Below, one piece after another: positions 23,916 to 32,136 of a stretch of DNA of 64,000 bases. Source of the stretch: Burkholderiales bacterium (GTDB taxonomy: Bacteria; Pseudomonadota; Gammaproteobacteria; Burkholderiales; Burkholderiaceae_C); the NCBI GenBank assembly GCA_017302655.1, contig JAFLDE010000009.1, positions 1-64,000 of the forward strand, written 5' to 3'. The notes under the pieces are model-generated. The model saw only the letters and a list, made by a program, of their open reading frames with translations. It did no database searches and was not told the origin of the DNA. The position numbers and the translations under genes were made by a program. The stretch's first letter is position 1. Each line of letters opens with the position of its first letter.

Positions 23916-26513
23916 TCAGCGCAGGGCCAGGAGTGCCGCTGCGACCGCCTGCTGCACGGCCTCTTCGCTGCGCACCTGTTCGCGCAGCGGGAGCACCGGC
24001 AGCGCAAGCAACTCATCCAGGCGCTGCGCTGCTTGCTGAAGCGGTTCGTCGCCAATGCCGCGGGCGCACTCCAGCAAATCGGCAAGCAATGCACGGCTGC
24101 GGGCGGCGTCGGTTCGAACACCAGCCCAGGCATCTCCCCAGCGACCCAGAAACACGGCGGCATGGGCGTGCCGCTGCGTGGCCGGTGCCAGTGCATGCAG
24201 GTCCTCCAGCGTTAGGGCCGTAGCTTGCGAAGCGCGCGATTGCGCTGGTGCCCATCGCTGCAGGGCTTGCAAAAGCAGGCTGAAGCTGAGCGGTTTGCAA
24301 AGGTGTTCGTCGCAACCTGCCTCCAGGCTCGCCTGCACGGCCTGCATGCCGCTGTGAGCCGACAGGGCCAGGATGGGCACGCGCGGCAGGCCATGTTGGG
24401 CTTCATGCTCGCGGATGCCGCGTGCGACGCGATGGCCATCCAGCCCCGGCAATTGCAAATCCAAGAGCACCAGGTCGAAGGGCAGCCGCTGAGCCAGCGC
24501 CAGCGCCAGATGCCCGTTCGCTGCTCTCTCCAAACGCAAGCCCTGCGGTTCAAGCTGAGCGATGTGCAGTGCGGCATGCAGTTCATCCGCCTCGGCAAGC
24601 AGCAAGGTCAGTCCTGGGGTCAATGCACGCATGGCACCGCCGGACGGCTCGGTGGGCGCGGGCGCCTCGGTGCCAGGCAGGTCGATCGTGAAGGCGAAGC
24701 GGCTGCCTGCGCCGGGGACGGACTGCACCTCGATGTCCCCTCCCATCAATCGCACCAATTCTCGCGACACCGCCAGACCGAGCCCCGTGCCCCCCAGTTG
24801 TTGCTCCCCACCCTGCCCCTGCGAGAAGGGTTCGAAGATGCGCTGCAGCTGACTGCCGGCAATGCCGATACCGGTGTCGCTGACCGCGAACTCGAAGCGA
24901 CCATCGGCCTGCTGCCGCAGCTCCAGGGTGACGCGGCCATGTGGCGAAAATTGGATGGCGTTGCGCAGCAGGTTGCCCAGCACCTGCGTGAGGCGCGCAG
25001 CATCCACATGCACCCACTCGGGAAGGTCTGCGCTGATCAGTTCACAGCGTACGTCGGCGTCGCCCGCCTGACGCTGCTGCTGTTGCATCAGCTCCTGAAG
25101 CAGGGAAGGCAGATGCACTGCGCCTGGCTGAAGGCGAAGGCGCTGCAGATCGAGGTGGCTGTAGTCCAGCAACTCGTCAATGAGGCGCTGCAGACTGCGG
25201 CTGGCGCCAAGTAGCAGGCGCAACTGCCGCCGCTGCGCTTCGCTCAATTCGCCCAGTTCGAGCAGCTCGGCGGCGCCCATGACCGTCGAGAGCGGAGTGC
25301 GCAGTTCTTGGCTGACGTTGCTCAGAAAGCGCGCCTTGGCTTCGGCGGTCTGCTCGGCCAGCCCTTGCTGGGCGCGCAGGCGCTCCGCTTCGCGCCGTGA
25401 CATGCGGCCCTGCCACAGGCCATGCATCCAAGCGACCGCCAGCAAGACGGCCAGGGCCGGCGAAGGGTCCACCCAGCGCTTCAGACCATGCGCCGCCAGC
25501 ATGGCCAGCACCAGCAGCAGCACAACCCAGGCCGAGGAGCGCACGCAGAGGCGCAGGTCATAGCGTCCGCGCAGCAAGGCATGGAGTGCCGGCACCAAGG
25601 CGAGCATCAGAAGACCGAGTTGCTGGATAGGTGCCAGCGCGCGCAGGCCCTGCCCGTCGCGCATGGCGGCGTAGGCCTGCGCCAGGAGCACCGTGCCATG
25701 GCGCTGCCCCATGGCGGTCATCACGCGGTCGCCGAGCAGGCTACCGGCCCCGATGAAGACGACCGCGCCGCGGGCAGCCCGAAGCGCGCTGTCCTGCACC
25801 GCGCCATCGCGAGCCGAGCGCACCAGGCGATGAAAAGGAAAGACCAGCGGCTCCTGGCCCAGGATTGGCGTGACGCGACCGTTGGCGTCGGCGACCAGCA
25901 AGGAGGGTTCGCCCAGCGCCTGCAGCACGGCCAGCGGCAAGAGCGGCCAGCGACCCTCGGGCGCTGCGTGCCACAGCGCCCAATGTCGCAGCACGCCGTC
26001 TTCGTCCAGCGGTGTCGTGATGACACCCACCTGCAGCGCTCGCTCACCCGTCAGGCTCGGACTGGGCAGGCTCATCTGCGCCCAAACTTGATGGTCGTCC
26101 GGCACCGGCCCGGCAAGGCGGGGCGGGCGCACCGGCGGCACCCCAGCCGCGGCCAGGAGCATGGGGGCTCCAGGGCGCTGCATGGCACGAGCCAAGGCCT
26201 CATCGCCAGGCCGTGGGTCGGCCAGCATGAGGTCGAGCACCACGGCGCGGGCACCGGCGTCGCGCAGTACTTCCAGCACCAGTGCGTACACATCACGTCC
26301 GAAGGGCCAGGGGCCGATGTCGTCCCGCAATGCAGCCAGAGAGGCGTCGTCGATGTCAAACACCAGGACCTCAGACGGCGGCTGGGTCGGTGCCGCCCAG
26401 CGAAGTTGCGCGTCCAGCCAGAAGCGCTGCAAGGGTGCCCATGGGGCCAACAGCAGAGCCAGCCCCAGCAGGGCCGCCAGCAGGGCCTGAATGGCCAAGG
26501 TACGCCGCAGCAT
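23916..26513 (-). CDS. CHASE2 hybrid histidine-kinase-like protein lacking the phosphoacceptor histidine
   Basis: 865 residues from the ATG at 26513, which overlaps the FecR gene stop (TGATG). Order: N-terminal membrane helix (about 5-25), CHASE2 sensor (about 40-290, VLVFDIDDASLAAL…WPFGRDVYALVLEVLRDAGARAVVLDLML), three membrane helices (about 300-375), a HisKA-like helix (about 392-455), a HATPase domain (NLLRNAIQFSPHG, SDTGIGI, GGTGLGLA), a receiver (LVLLDLQLPGLDG with Asp685; CKPLS lysine) and a C-terminal helical domain resembling HPt. The HisKA motif reads FLSNVSQELRTPL: Gln402 (codon at 25308-25310) replaces the histidine. In the HPt-like region ALLADLLECARGIG an aspartate seems to stand at the histidine position. 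ATP binding may remain, but normal autophosphorylation should not occur. Confidence 0.85.
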   Translation of the reverse strand: MLRRTLAIQALLAALLGLALLLAPWAPLQRFWLDAQLRWAAPTQPPSEVLVFDIDDASLAALRDDIGPWPFGRDVYALVLEVLRDAGARAVVLDLMLADPRPGDEALARAMQRPGAPMLLAAAGVPPVRPPRLAGPVPDDHQVWAQMSLPSPSLTGERALQVGVITTPLDEDGVLRHWALWHAAPEGRWPLLPLAVLQALGEPSLLVADANGRVTPILGQEPLVFPFHRLVRSARDGAVQDSALRAARGAVVFIGAGSLLGDRVMTAMGQRHGTVLLAQAYAAMRDGQGLRALAPIQQLGLLMLALVPALHALLRGRYDLRLCVRSSAWVVLLLVLAMLAAHGLKRWVDPSPALAVLLAVAWMHGLWQGRMSRREAERLRAQQGLAEQTAEAKARFLSNVSQELRTPLSTVMGAAELLELGELSEAQRRQLRLLLGASRSLQRLIDELLDYSHLDLQRLRLQPGAVHLPSLLQELMQQQQRQAGDADVRCELISADLPEWVHVDAARLTQVLGNLLRNAIQFSPHGRVTLELRQQADGRFEFAVSDTGIGIAGSQLQRIFEPFSQGQGGEQQLGGTGLGLAVSRELVRLMGGDIEVQSVPGAGSRFAFTIDLPGTEAPAPTEPSGGAMRALTPGLTLLLAEADELHAALHIAQLEPQGLRLERAANGHLALALAQRLPFDLVLLDLQLPGLDGHRVARGIREHEAQHGLPRVPILALSAHSGMQAVQASLEAGCDEHLCKPLSFSLLLQALQRWAPAQSRASQATALTLEDLHALAPATQRHAHAAVFLGRWGDAWAGVRTDAARSRALLADLLECARGIGDEPLQQAAQRLDELLALPVLPLREQVRSEEAVQQAVAAALLALR

Positions 26514-28135
26514 CAGAGGGCGAACAGCAGGAAAGGCAACAGCAGCCACCAGGGCCGCGAAGGCAGGGGCTCCAGGCGCTGCACGGTGCCCCAGGGACCT
26601 GGCTGGCCGTCGGCATGAAGGGCGCGCACGCGCAGCTGCTGCTCGCCATTCGGCTGGGCGTTCAGCGTCACTTCGGGGCGCTCCACCACGCGGTCCAGCC
26701 AGGGCGCCTCGAAGTTGCTCTGTGCGTCCGCCGCCTGCACTTGCCAGCGCAACCCGGGGGTGGCCGTCCAGCGAAGAGTGAGGCCAGCGCCGTCGCGTTG
26801 CTGCTGGGCGGGTGGCGGCGTTGGCGGCAGGGCCAGGCGCATGAAGTGCTGGGCATCGCTCCAGGGACCCTGCTTGCCTTGGGCGTTGATCGTTGCGACC
26901 CGCCAGTGGTGCGTGCCGACCGGCAAGGCAAGCGTGCGCGACCCCTCGCTGGCGGTGACATCGACACTCGGATGCACGAAGTCGGCGTTGTCGGCGATCT
27001 GAAGCCTGAATGCGGTGGCATCCACTGGCCGCGTCCAAGCCAAGCGTTGCGTCTGGTCGTAGCTTCGGGCGGCGGCCGCAGGCTGCTCCAGCAAGGGGGG
27101 CTCGGGTCGCGCAGCCAAGCGCACGGGCACCTCGGCGTCCAGCCCCTCCAGACCCTGTGCCGACCTTGCGCGCACGCGCAGGCGGTAGTCGCCGTCAGGC
27201 AGCTCTGCGGCACCAGCAAAGTCGGGCGAAACGGATTCGGCGTCCAGCAGCAGCTGCTCACCCGCACTGTCAAGCCACTGCACGCGCCACGCTTGCGCGC
27301 CCGCCTGGTTCGGCCACGCAATGGCCACTGGCACGCGCTCGAACACCCGCGCCTGCAGAGCTTGCAGAGCGGGCGGCGGCAGCAAAGGCACAAGGCCCGC
27401 CTCGGCGGTCCAGCCCTGTCCGCCTCGTACGGCCACCGCCTTGGCTCCGTGTACCGTGGACTGCACCTCGCCCTTCAAGACCTCCACCGCCAGCGCCTGC
27501 CCCTGGAAGCTTGCGCGCCACCGCGTACCACGAACGCCCAGATTGGCGATGGGGGTGCGCAGCTCAAAGCGAGGCCGTGCGAGTGGTTGGGCGGCTGGCT
27601 GGGCTGATGCTCGAGTGCCAGCCTGGTTCGGCGCAGGCGACTCTGAATCAATCGCGCCCTGCTGCAGCTGGAGCTGGCTGCGCCCGCCCTGCTTCTGCTG
27701 GCGCAATTGAAGGACATCCAGCCGTGACCCTGGCCGAAGCAAGCTGCGCGTGCCGTCAGCGAAGCGAAGCAGGGCGGAGGACTGCGCGTCGCTGACGAGG
27801 CGGTCGCCATCACGCAAGTGAATGCCAGCCTGCACGGACAGGCGTTCGCCACCGCGATCCAGCCAGACATGGCCCGTCATTTGCAGCAACTCGGCCACGA
27901 TCGGTTGCTCCCAAAGCCAGTGCTCGGGAAACCGTAGCACCGAACCCGGGCGCAAGCGCAGGGGATCGGGAACGCGGTTCAGCCGCTGCAGCTGCTGCCA
28001 TCGAACACTCGGATCCAGCAGGCGATCGCGCAGGCCGATGAGGGTGTCGCCCTTTTCCACGCGATGTTCATGCAGGCCGCCGGCAGCCAGGGCTGCCGAG
28101 CCACTTGCCAGCCACAGCAGGGCCAGAACTCGCAT
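26513..28135 (-). CDS. Secreted LysM/FecR-domain protein
   Basis: 540 residues from the ATG at 28135 (AGAGGA 6 nt upstream) with a signal peptide MRVLALLWLASGSAALAAG. A LysM domain (about 22-70, HRVEKGDTLIGLRDRLLDPSVRWQQL) suggests peptidoglycan contact. A FecR domain follows (about 95-240, GERLSVQAGIHLRDGDRLVSDAQSSALLRFADGTR…TPIANLGVRGTRWRA), then about 250 residues of fibronectin-type repeats with WRV motifs, and a hydrophobic end PWWLLLPFLLFAL that may anchor it. The gene ends inside the start of the CHASE2 protein gene. LysM-FecR proteins are often paired with CHASE2 signalling proteins, so it probably feeds the sensor from the periplasm. Confidence 0.85.
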   Translation of the reverse strand: MRVLALLWLASGSAALAAGGLHEHRVEKGDTLIGLRDRLLDPSVRWQQLQRLNRVPDPLRLRPGSVLRFPEHWLWEQPIVAELLQMTGHVWLDRGGERLSVQAGIHLRDGDRLVSDAQSSALLRFADGTRSLLRPGSRLDVLQLRQQKQGGRSQLQLQQGAIDSESPAPNQAGTRASAQPAAQPLARPRFELRTPIANLGVRGTRWRASFQGQALAVEVLKGEVQSTVHGAKAVAVRGGQGWTAEAGLVPLLPPPALQALQARVFERVPVAIAWPNQAGAQAWRVQWLDSAGEQLLLDAESVSPDFAGAAELPDGDYRLRVRARSAQGLEGLDAEVPVRLAARPEPPLLEQPAAAARSYDQTQRLAWTRPVDATAFRLQIADNADFVHPSVDVTASEGSRTLALPVGTHHWRVATINAQGKQGPWSDAQHFMRLALPPTPPPAQQQRDGAGLTLRWTATPGLRWQVQAADAQSNFEAPWLDRVVERPEVTLNAQPNGEQQLRVRALHADGQPGPWGTVQRLEPLPSRPWWLLLPFLLFAL

Positions 28136-28275
28136 GACATTCCTCTCGCCAGGGGAGCGCGATTATGGGCATGGGCAGGTCGGCGCCCTCGGGCGCTCAC
28201 GAAGCCCTGCAGCACGCCTGAAGGCATCGAACCGCTACCATCGCCGCCCTTTGCAAACCGGAGTTGGAGCGAGCG

Positions 28276-29091
28276 ATGGCGATGGATGTCGTGGACTATG
28301 AGATCAAGGGCGCGGAGATGCAGTTCGTGGAGATCGAACTCGATCCGGGCGAGGCCGCCATCGGCGAAGCCGGCAGCCTGTTCTTCATGGACGCCGCCAT
28401 CGACATGGACGCAGTGTTCGGCGATGGCAGCCAAGGCGGCGGAGGCGGGTTCTTCGGCAAGCTGCTGGGCGCCGGCAAGCGCTTGATCACCGGCGAATCT
28501 CTGTTCACCACGGTCTACACGAACAAGGGTTCGGGCAAGCAGCGCGTCGGCTTTGCGGCGCCCTACCCCGGCAAGATCATTGCCATGGACCTGAAGCAGA
28601 TGGGCGGCATGGTCATCTGCCAGCGCGACAGCTTCCTGTGCGCAGCGCGCGGGGTGTCCATCGGCATTCACTTCCAGCAGAAGCTCGGCGTGGGTTTCTT
28701 CGGTGGCGAGGGCTTCATCATGCAGAAGCTCGAAGGCGACGGCCTGGCCTTCGTGCACAGCGGTGGCACGGTGGTCAAGCGGAGTCTGCAGCCGGGACAG
28801 ACGGTGTTGGTCGACACCGGCTGCCTGGTGGCGCATTCGCCGAACGTCAATTTTGAAATCCAGTACGTCGGCAAGATCAAGACGGCGCTGTTCGGCGGCG
28901 AAGGCCTGTTTCTGGCCAAGCTGACCGGCCCGGGCGATATTTGGCTGCAGAGCCTGCCCTTCAGCCGTCTGGCTTCGCGCATCTTCGCGGCAGCGCCTCA
29001 GACCGGTGGCGGCCGGACCGAGCAGGCAGGCTTCGGTGGCTTGGCTGCAGGCGGCATTCTGGGTGGCATCCTGGGTGGCGACGACGAGTAA
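28276..29091 (+). CDS. AIM24 / TIGR00266 family protein
   Basis: 271 residues. The ATG at 28276 (GGAG upstream) is preferred to an in-frame TTG at 28264. The sequence is a beta-helical AIM24 fold: IKGAEMQFVEIELDPGEAAIGEAGSLFFMD, ITGESLFTTVYTNKG, GKIIAMDLKQMGGMVICQRDSFLCAA, FVHSGGTVVKRSLQPGQTVLVDTGCLVAHS, GEGLFLAKLTGPGDIWLQSLP, with a glycine-rich tail GGLAAGGILGGILGGDDE. The family is widespread; its biochemical role in bacteria is unsettled. The EI24 gene follows closely, probably in one operon. Confidence 0.85.
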   Translation: MAMDVVDYEIKGAEMQFVEIELDPGEAAIGEAGSLFFMDAAIDMDAVFGDGSQGGGGGFFGKLLGAGKRLITGESLFTTVYTNKGSGKQRVGFAAPYPGKIIAMDLKQMGGMVICQRDSFLCAARGVSIGIHFQQKLGVGFFGGEGFIMQKLEGDGLAFVHSGGTVVKRSLQPGQTVLVDTGCLVAHSPNVNFEIQYVGKIKTALFGGEGLFLAKLTGPGDIWLQSLPFSRLASRIFAAAPQTGGGRTEQAGFGGLAAGGILGGILGGDDE

Positions 29092-29106
29092 GGTCGACCC
29101 TGCCCT

Positions 29107-30018
29107 TTGCAGGTGTCGACCTCGGCAGTGACCGCACCGGTTCCCATTTCAGAGCCCGGCCCACCGCGCTCGCTCACCCCGCTGCTCGACGCCGGCTGGC
29201 GCGCAGCGGGCTACTGCCTGCACCCGCGCGTCATCGGCTGGTCGCTCGCACCGCTGCTGCTGGCCGCGTTGGGCAGCTTCACCGTCATGTGGTTCGCTTG
29301 GGAGCCGATGGTGAGTGCAGTGCGGGCGTTCATCGACGACTGGCGCTTGGTGGACGCGCTACTGCGCTGGCTCGATGCCCACCAAGCCGAGAGCTGGCGC
29401 AGCGTGCTGGCCAATGGCCTGCTGATGGCCCTGGTGCTGCCCGTGGTGATGGCCGTGTCGCTGGTGCTGGTGGCCACGCTGATGACCCCGGCCATGGGCA
29501 AGCTCGTGGCGCAGCGGCGCTTTCCCGGCCTGGAGCGCAAGGCCGGTGGCAACTTCTGGGCGGGGCTCGCCGGGTCGCTGGGGGCATCCCTGCTCGCCCT
29601 GCTGCTGACCCTGCTCAGCCTGCCGCTGTGGTTCATGCCCGGCGTCGTGCTGGTGCTGCCGCCGCTCATCTGGGGCTGGGCCAGCTACCGCGTGTTCAGT
29701 TATGACGTGCTGGCCGAACACGCCAGCGGCTCAGAGCGCGAAGCGCTGCGTCGGCAGCATCGTCTGCCCTTGGTCCTGATTGGCGTGCTGGGCGGCTACC
29801 TGGGCGCAGCGCCTGCGCTCGTTTTTGCCTTTGGCGCCATGAGCCTGATCCTGGCCCCCTTGCTGCTACCGCTGGCGGTGTTTCTGTACATGCTGGTGTT
29901 CGCCTTCACCGCGCTCTGGTTCACGCATTACCTCCTGGCCGCTTTGCACCAAATGCGGGCGTGCAGCACCACCCTTCACTCCAACCAGGGGGGGGCGTCG
30001 GCCCACATCTCCCGCTAG
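29107..30018 (+). CDS. EI24-domain (CysZ-like) integral membrane protein
   Basis: Up to 303 residues; the start is uncertain (TTG 29107, or GTG at 29113 or 29134), none with a good ribosome site. The soluble N-terminus is followed by several long hydrophobic helices, among them PRVIGWSLAPLLLAALGSFTVMWF, LANGLLMALVLPVVMAVSLVLVATLMTPAM and ASLLALLLTLLSLPLWFMPGVVLVLPPLIWGWASYRVFSYDVLAEHA. The last of these is characteristic of the EI24 family that includes the sulfate permease CysZ, and Burkholderiales often carry such a gene without other sulfur genes nearby, as here. Substrate unknown. Confidence 0.8.
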   Translation: MQVSTSAVTAPVPISEPGPPRSLTPLLDAGWRAAGYCLHPRVIGWSLAPLLLAALGSFTVMWFAWEPMVSAVRAFIDDWRLVDALLRWLDAHQAESWRSVLANGLLMALVLPVVMAVSLVLVATLMTPAMGKLVAQRRFPGLERKAGGNFWAGLAGSLGASLLALLLTLLSLPLWFMPGVVLVLPPLIWGWASYRVFSYDVLAEHASGSEREALRRQHRLPLVLIGVLGGYLGAAPALVFAFGAMSLILAPLLLPLAVFLYMLVFAFTALWFTHYLLAALHQMRACSTTLHSNQGGASAHISR

Positions 30019-30050
30019 AGTCGGGCGCAAGGTTTTTTCAGGAGTACGCC

Positions 30051-30593
30051 GTGCGCCGTTGGATTTCCAAGCTCGTCTGGCTTGCCGCCTTCCTGCTGCC
30101 CTCTGCATTCGCCCAGACCTTCGTGGTGGTGGGTTCGGGCACGGTGACGCCTCAAGGGCCGATCGATGGGGGCGGCAACTGGCCCCTCCAAGCCAACGGC
30201 ACGGACTACACCTTTCAAGGCTTCGCTGGCACCTGGACCTTGCTTTCCAACTTCAGCTTCAACGTGGTCAGCAACGTCGGCACCGGTACCTTCAGCCTGA
30301 CGCAAGGGGCTGATGGCGTCAGCGGCACGCTGTACACGGAAGGCACGCCGATCGCGGCAGGTGCCGGGTTCGAATTGGAGTACACCATCACGTCCGGCAC
30401 CGGCATGTTCGCCGGCTTGGCTGGTTCTGGCAGCAGCTTGGTGCGTTTGATCAGCGACCCCAATGGTCCTCCGCCGTACAGCTACCTGGAAGCCGGCATC
30501 ATGAGTCTGCAGCCGATCCCCGAGCCCCAGACAGCCCTGCTGCTGGGCGCGGGTCTGGGCCTACTGGCTTGGCGCCGCCTGCGCTCAGCCTGA
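30051..30593 (+). CDS. PEP-CTERM-sorted exported protein
   Basis: 180 residues starting at GTG 30051 (CAGGAG 7 nt upstream). Signal peptide ISKLVWLAAFLLPSAFA, then a mature beta-rich domain of about 120 residues rich in G, T and S without recognised homology (GTWTLLSNFSFNVVSNVGTGTFSLTQ). The C-terminus IPEPQTALLLGAGLGLLAWRRLRSA is a complete PEP-CTERM tail: PEP motif, membrane helix, arginine cluster. Such proteins are processed by exosortase and exported to the cell surface or biofilm matrix; the exosortase gene must be elsewhere. Followed by a terminator. Confidence 0.85.
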   Translation: MRRWISKLVWLAAFLLPSAFAQTFVVVGSGTVTPQGPIDGGGNWPLQANGTDYTFQGFAGTWTLLSNFSFNVVSNVGTGTFSLTQGADGVSGTLYTEGTPIAAGAGFELEYTITSGTGMFAGLAGSGSSLVRLISDPNGPPPYSYLEAGIMSLQPIPEPQTALLLGAGLGLLAWRRLRSA

Positions 30594-30631
30594 CTGAGTG
30601 GGGACTGAGCGAAGATCGTTGCTCCCCGTCC

Positions 30632-30660
30632 GAAGCGCCCTGCGGGGCGCTTCGTCATTT
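30632..30660 (+). terminator. Probable terminator after the PEP-CTERM gene
   Basis: Stem GAAGCGCCC/GGGCGCTTC with a TGCG loop at 30632-30653, followed by GTCATTT; a modest T-run only. It precedes the DUF3617 gene. Confidence 0.6.
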
Positions 30661-30680
30661 CCGCATCGGAGTCTCCGCCC

Positions 30681-31214
30681 ATGAAGACCTTTTTGCGACT
30701 CAGCGTTGTCCTTGCCCTGCCCTGTGCAATCGCCCAAACGCCGCCCATCGCGCCTGGGCTTTGGGAGAACGTGCCCGGCCCCACCTTGATCGACGGCAAG
30801 CCGATGCCGGGCATGGCCGACATGTCGGCCCAGTTGGCCAAGCTGCCGCCCGAGATGCGCAAGCAGATGGAGCAGCAGATGAACGCGCAGGGCGTCGATC
30901 TTGGCAGCGGCAAGGTACGCATGTGCATCAGTGCCGAGATGCTGAAGCAGGAGCGCTGGCAGCAGCCCCGCGAAGGCTGCCAGATGGAGGTGACGCAGCG
31001 CAGCGGCAGCGAGTGGCGCTGGAAGGGGCGATGCACACAGCCGCCGGGTGAGATGGAAGGCGTGACGCGCTTCCAGGGTGAGCGCGCCTACACCAGCCAG
31101 GTTCGCGTGAGCACCCAGCGGCAGGGCAAGACGCAAGTCATGACCATGGACAGCAGCGCCCGCTGGCTGGGCGCCGACTGCGGCAAGCTCAAGCCGATGG
31201 TGCTGCCCAAGTGA
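30681..31214 (+). CDS. DUF3617 periplasmic protein
   Basis: 177 residues with a signal peptide MKTFLRLSVVLALPCAIAQ. The mature part has the DUF3617 pattern: PPIAPGLWENVPG near the start, a helical PEMRKQMEQQMNAQG segment, a cysteine pair (VRMCISAEM…REGCQMEV), and a late pair RCTQPPG…GADCGKL. The family is common in Proteobacteria and uncharacterised. The stop codon overlaps the GTG of the next gene (GTGA), so the two are translationally coupled. Confidence 0.8.
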   Translation: MKTFLRLSVVLALPCAIAQTPPIAPGLWENVPGPTLIDGKPMPGMADMSAQLAKLPPEMRKQMEQQMNAQGVDLGSGKVRMCISAEMLKQERWQQPREGCQMEVTQRSGSEWRWKGRCTQPPGEMEGVTRFQGERAYTSQVRVSTQRQGKTQVMTMDSSARWLGADCGKLKPMVLPK

Positions 31215-32020
31215 CACCCGCCTTCGGCCTCATCGTCTTCGGTGACGAACTGCTGTCCGGCAAGCGGCAGGACGCCCATGTGCCCAAGCTGATCGAGTTG
31301 CTGGCAGCGCGCGGCGCTGAACTGGCCTGGGCCCGTTACGTTCGCGACGATCTCGCGGTGCAGGCGGCCGCGCTGCGCGATGCGCTGGCCAGCGGCGACG
31401 CCGTGTTCTGCTGCGGGGGCATCGGTGCCACGCCCGACGACCACACCCGGCAGGCCGCCGCCCTGGCGCTGGGCTTGCCCCTGCAGCCCCACCCCGAGGC
31501 GCAGCAGCTGATCCGCGAGCGCGCCCTGCAGATGGCCGCTGAGCGCGGCGAAGTGGCGCCGAGGGAAGACCAACCGGACATGCAGCGCCGCCTGGAGATG
31601 GGCGTGTTCCCCGCCGGCAGCCGCCTCATCCCCAACCCGTTCAACCGCATCGCCGGTTTTTCGCACGGGCGCTTGCACTTCGTGCCAGGGTTCCCGGTGA
31701 TGGCCCATCCGATGATGGCCTGGGTGCTGGAGCAGGAGTACGGGCTGTTCGAGCGCGAAGCCACGGTGCTGGAGCGCTCCTGCATCGTCACCAACGATTT
31801 CGAGGCCCGCCTCACGCCCGTGATGGAACGCATCGAGGCCGAGCACCCCGGCATCAAGGTCTTCAGCCTTCCGTCCGTGGATCACCCGCAATGGGGTCGA
31901 TGCATCGAGTTGGGGGTGAAGGCCGGCCGCGACGACGCCCAACGACAGGGCGCGTACCGCGATTTGCTGCTCTGGCTGCACCAATATGGGGCCAACGTAT
32001 GCGCCGAAATGGTGCGCTGA
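31211..32020 (+). CDS. Molybdopterin-binding-domain (CinA N-terminal type) protein
   Basis: 269 residues starting at GTG 31211. It opens with the MoCF/CinA motif FGLIVFGDELLSGKRQDAHVPKLIELLAARG, followed by YVRDD, then FCCGGIGATPDDHTRQAAALALG (the family's TGGLGPTxDD) and NPFNRIAGFSHGRLHFVPGFPVMAHPMM. It lacks the C-terminal deamidase domain of full CinA (about 400 residues), so it is the short form found widely in Betaproteobacteria; its biochemistry is unproven. Its last 15 codons carry two NtrC-like sites for the downstream glnA. Confidence 0.85.
   Translation: MTPAFGLIVFGDELLSGKRQDAHVPKLIELLAARGAELAWARYVRDDLAVQAAALRDALASGDAVFCCGGIGATPDDHTRQAAALALGLPLQPHPEAQQLIRERALQMAAERGEVAPREDQPDMQRRLEMGVFPAGSRLIPNPFNRIAGFSHGRLHFVPGFPVMAHPMMAWVLEQEYGLFEREATVLERSCIVTNDFEARLTPVMERIEAEHPGIKVFSLPSVDHPQWGRCIELGVKAGRDDAQRQGAYRDLLLWLHQYGANVCAEMVR
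31977..31993. promoter_or_regulatory. Candidate NtrC site 1, inside the end of the CinA-like gene
   Basis: TGCACC-N5-GGGGCC, matching the NtrC consensus TGCACC-N5-GGTGCA at 10 of 12 arm positions. It lies 23 bp (about two helix turns) from site 2, on the same side of the helix. Confidence 0.5.
32000..32016. promoter_or_regulatory. Candidate NtrC site 2, inside the end of the CinA-like gene
   Basis: TGCGCC-N5-GGTGCG, 10 of 12 arm positions of the consensus TGCACC-N5-GGTGCA and symmetric in itself. It ends just before the stop codon and lies about 40 bp upstream of the sigma54 -24 element. Confidence 0.6.
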
Positions 32021-32056
32021 TGCAGGATCCCCGCCCCTATCATGGGCGACTGCTGC

Positions 32057-32072
32057 TGGCACATTTGCTGCA
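32057..32072 (+). promoter_or_regulatory. Candidate sigma54 promoter of glnA
   Basis: TGGCACATTTGCTGCA: the -24 GG and -12 GC are correctly spaced and the -24 box is a perfect TGGCAC. It lies 65 bp upstream of the glnA start. With the upstream NtrC-like sites it reproduces the nitrogen-regulated glnAp2 arrangement. Confidence 0.7.
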
Positions 32073-32136
32073 AGCTTTTCATCGACGCGCGGTTGCGCGC
32101 ACCTTCCCCACCCCCCGTTTCTGACTGGAGCTTTCG

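Noticed and set aside
23606..24196. A minus-strand frame with a repeated 27-residue peptide
   Set aside because: The repetition comes from the 81-bp non-coding hairpin units being a multiple of three; no start signal or domain.
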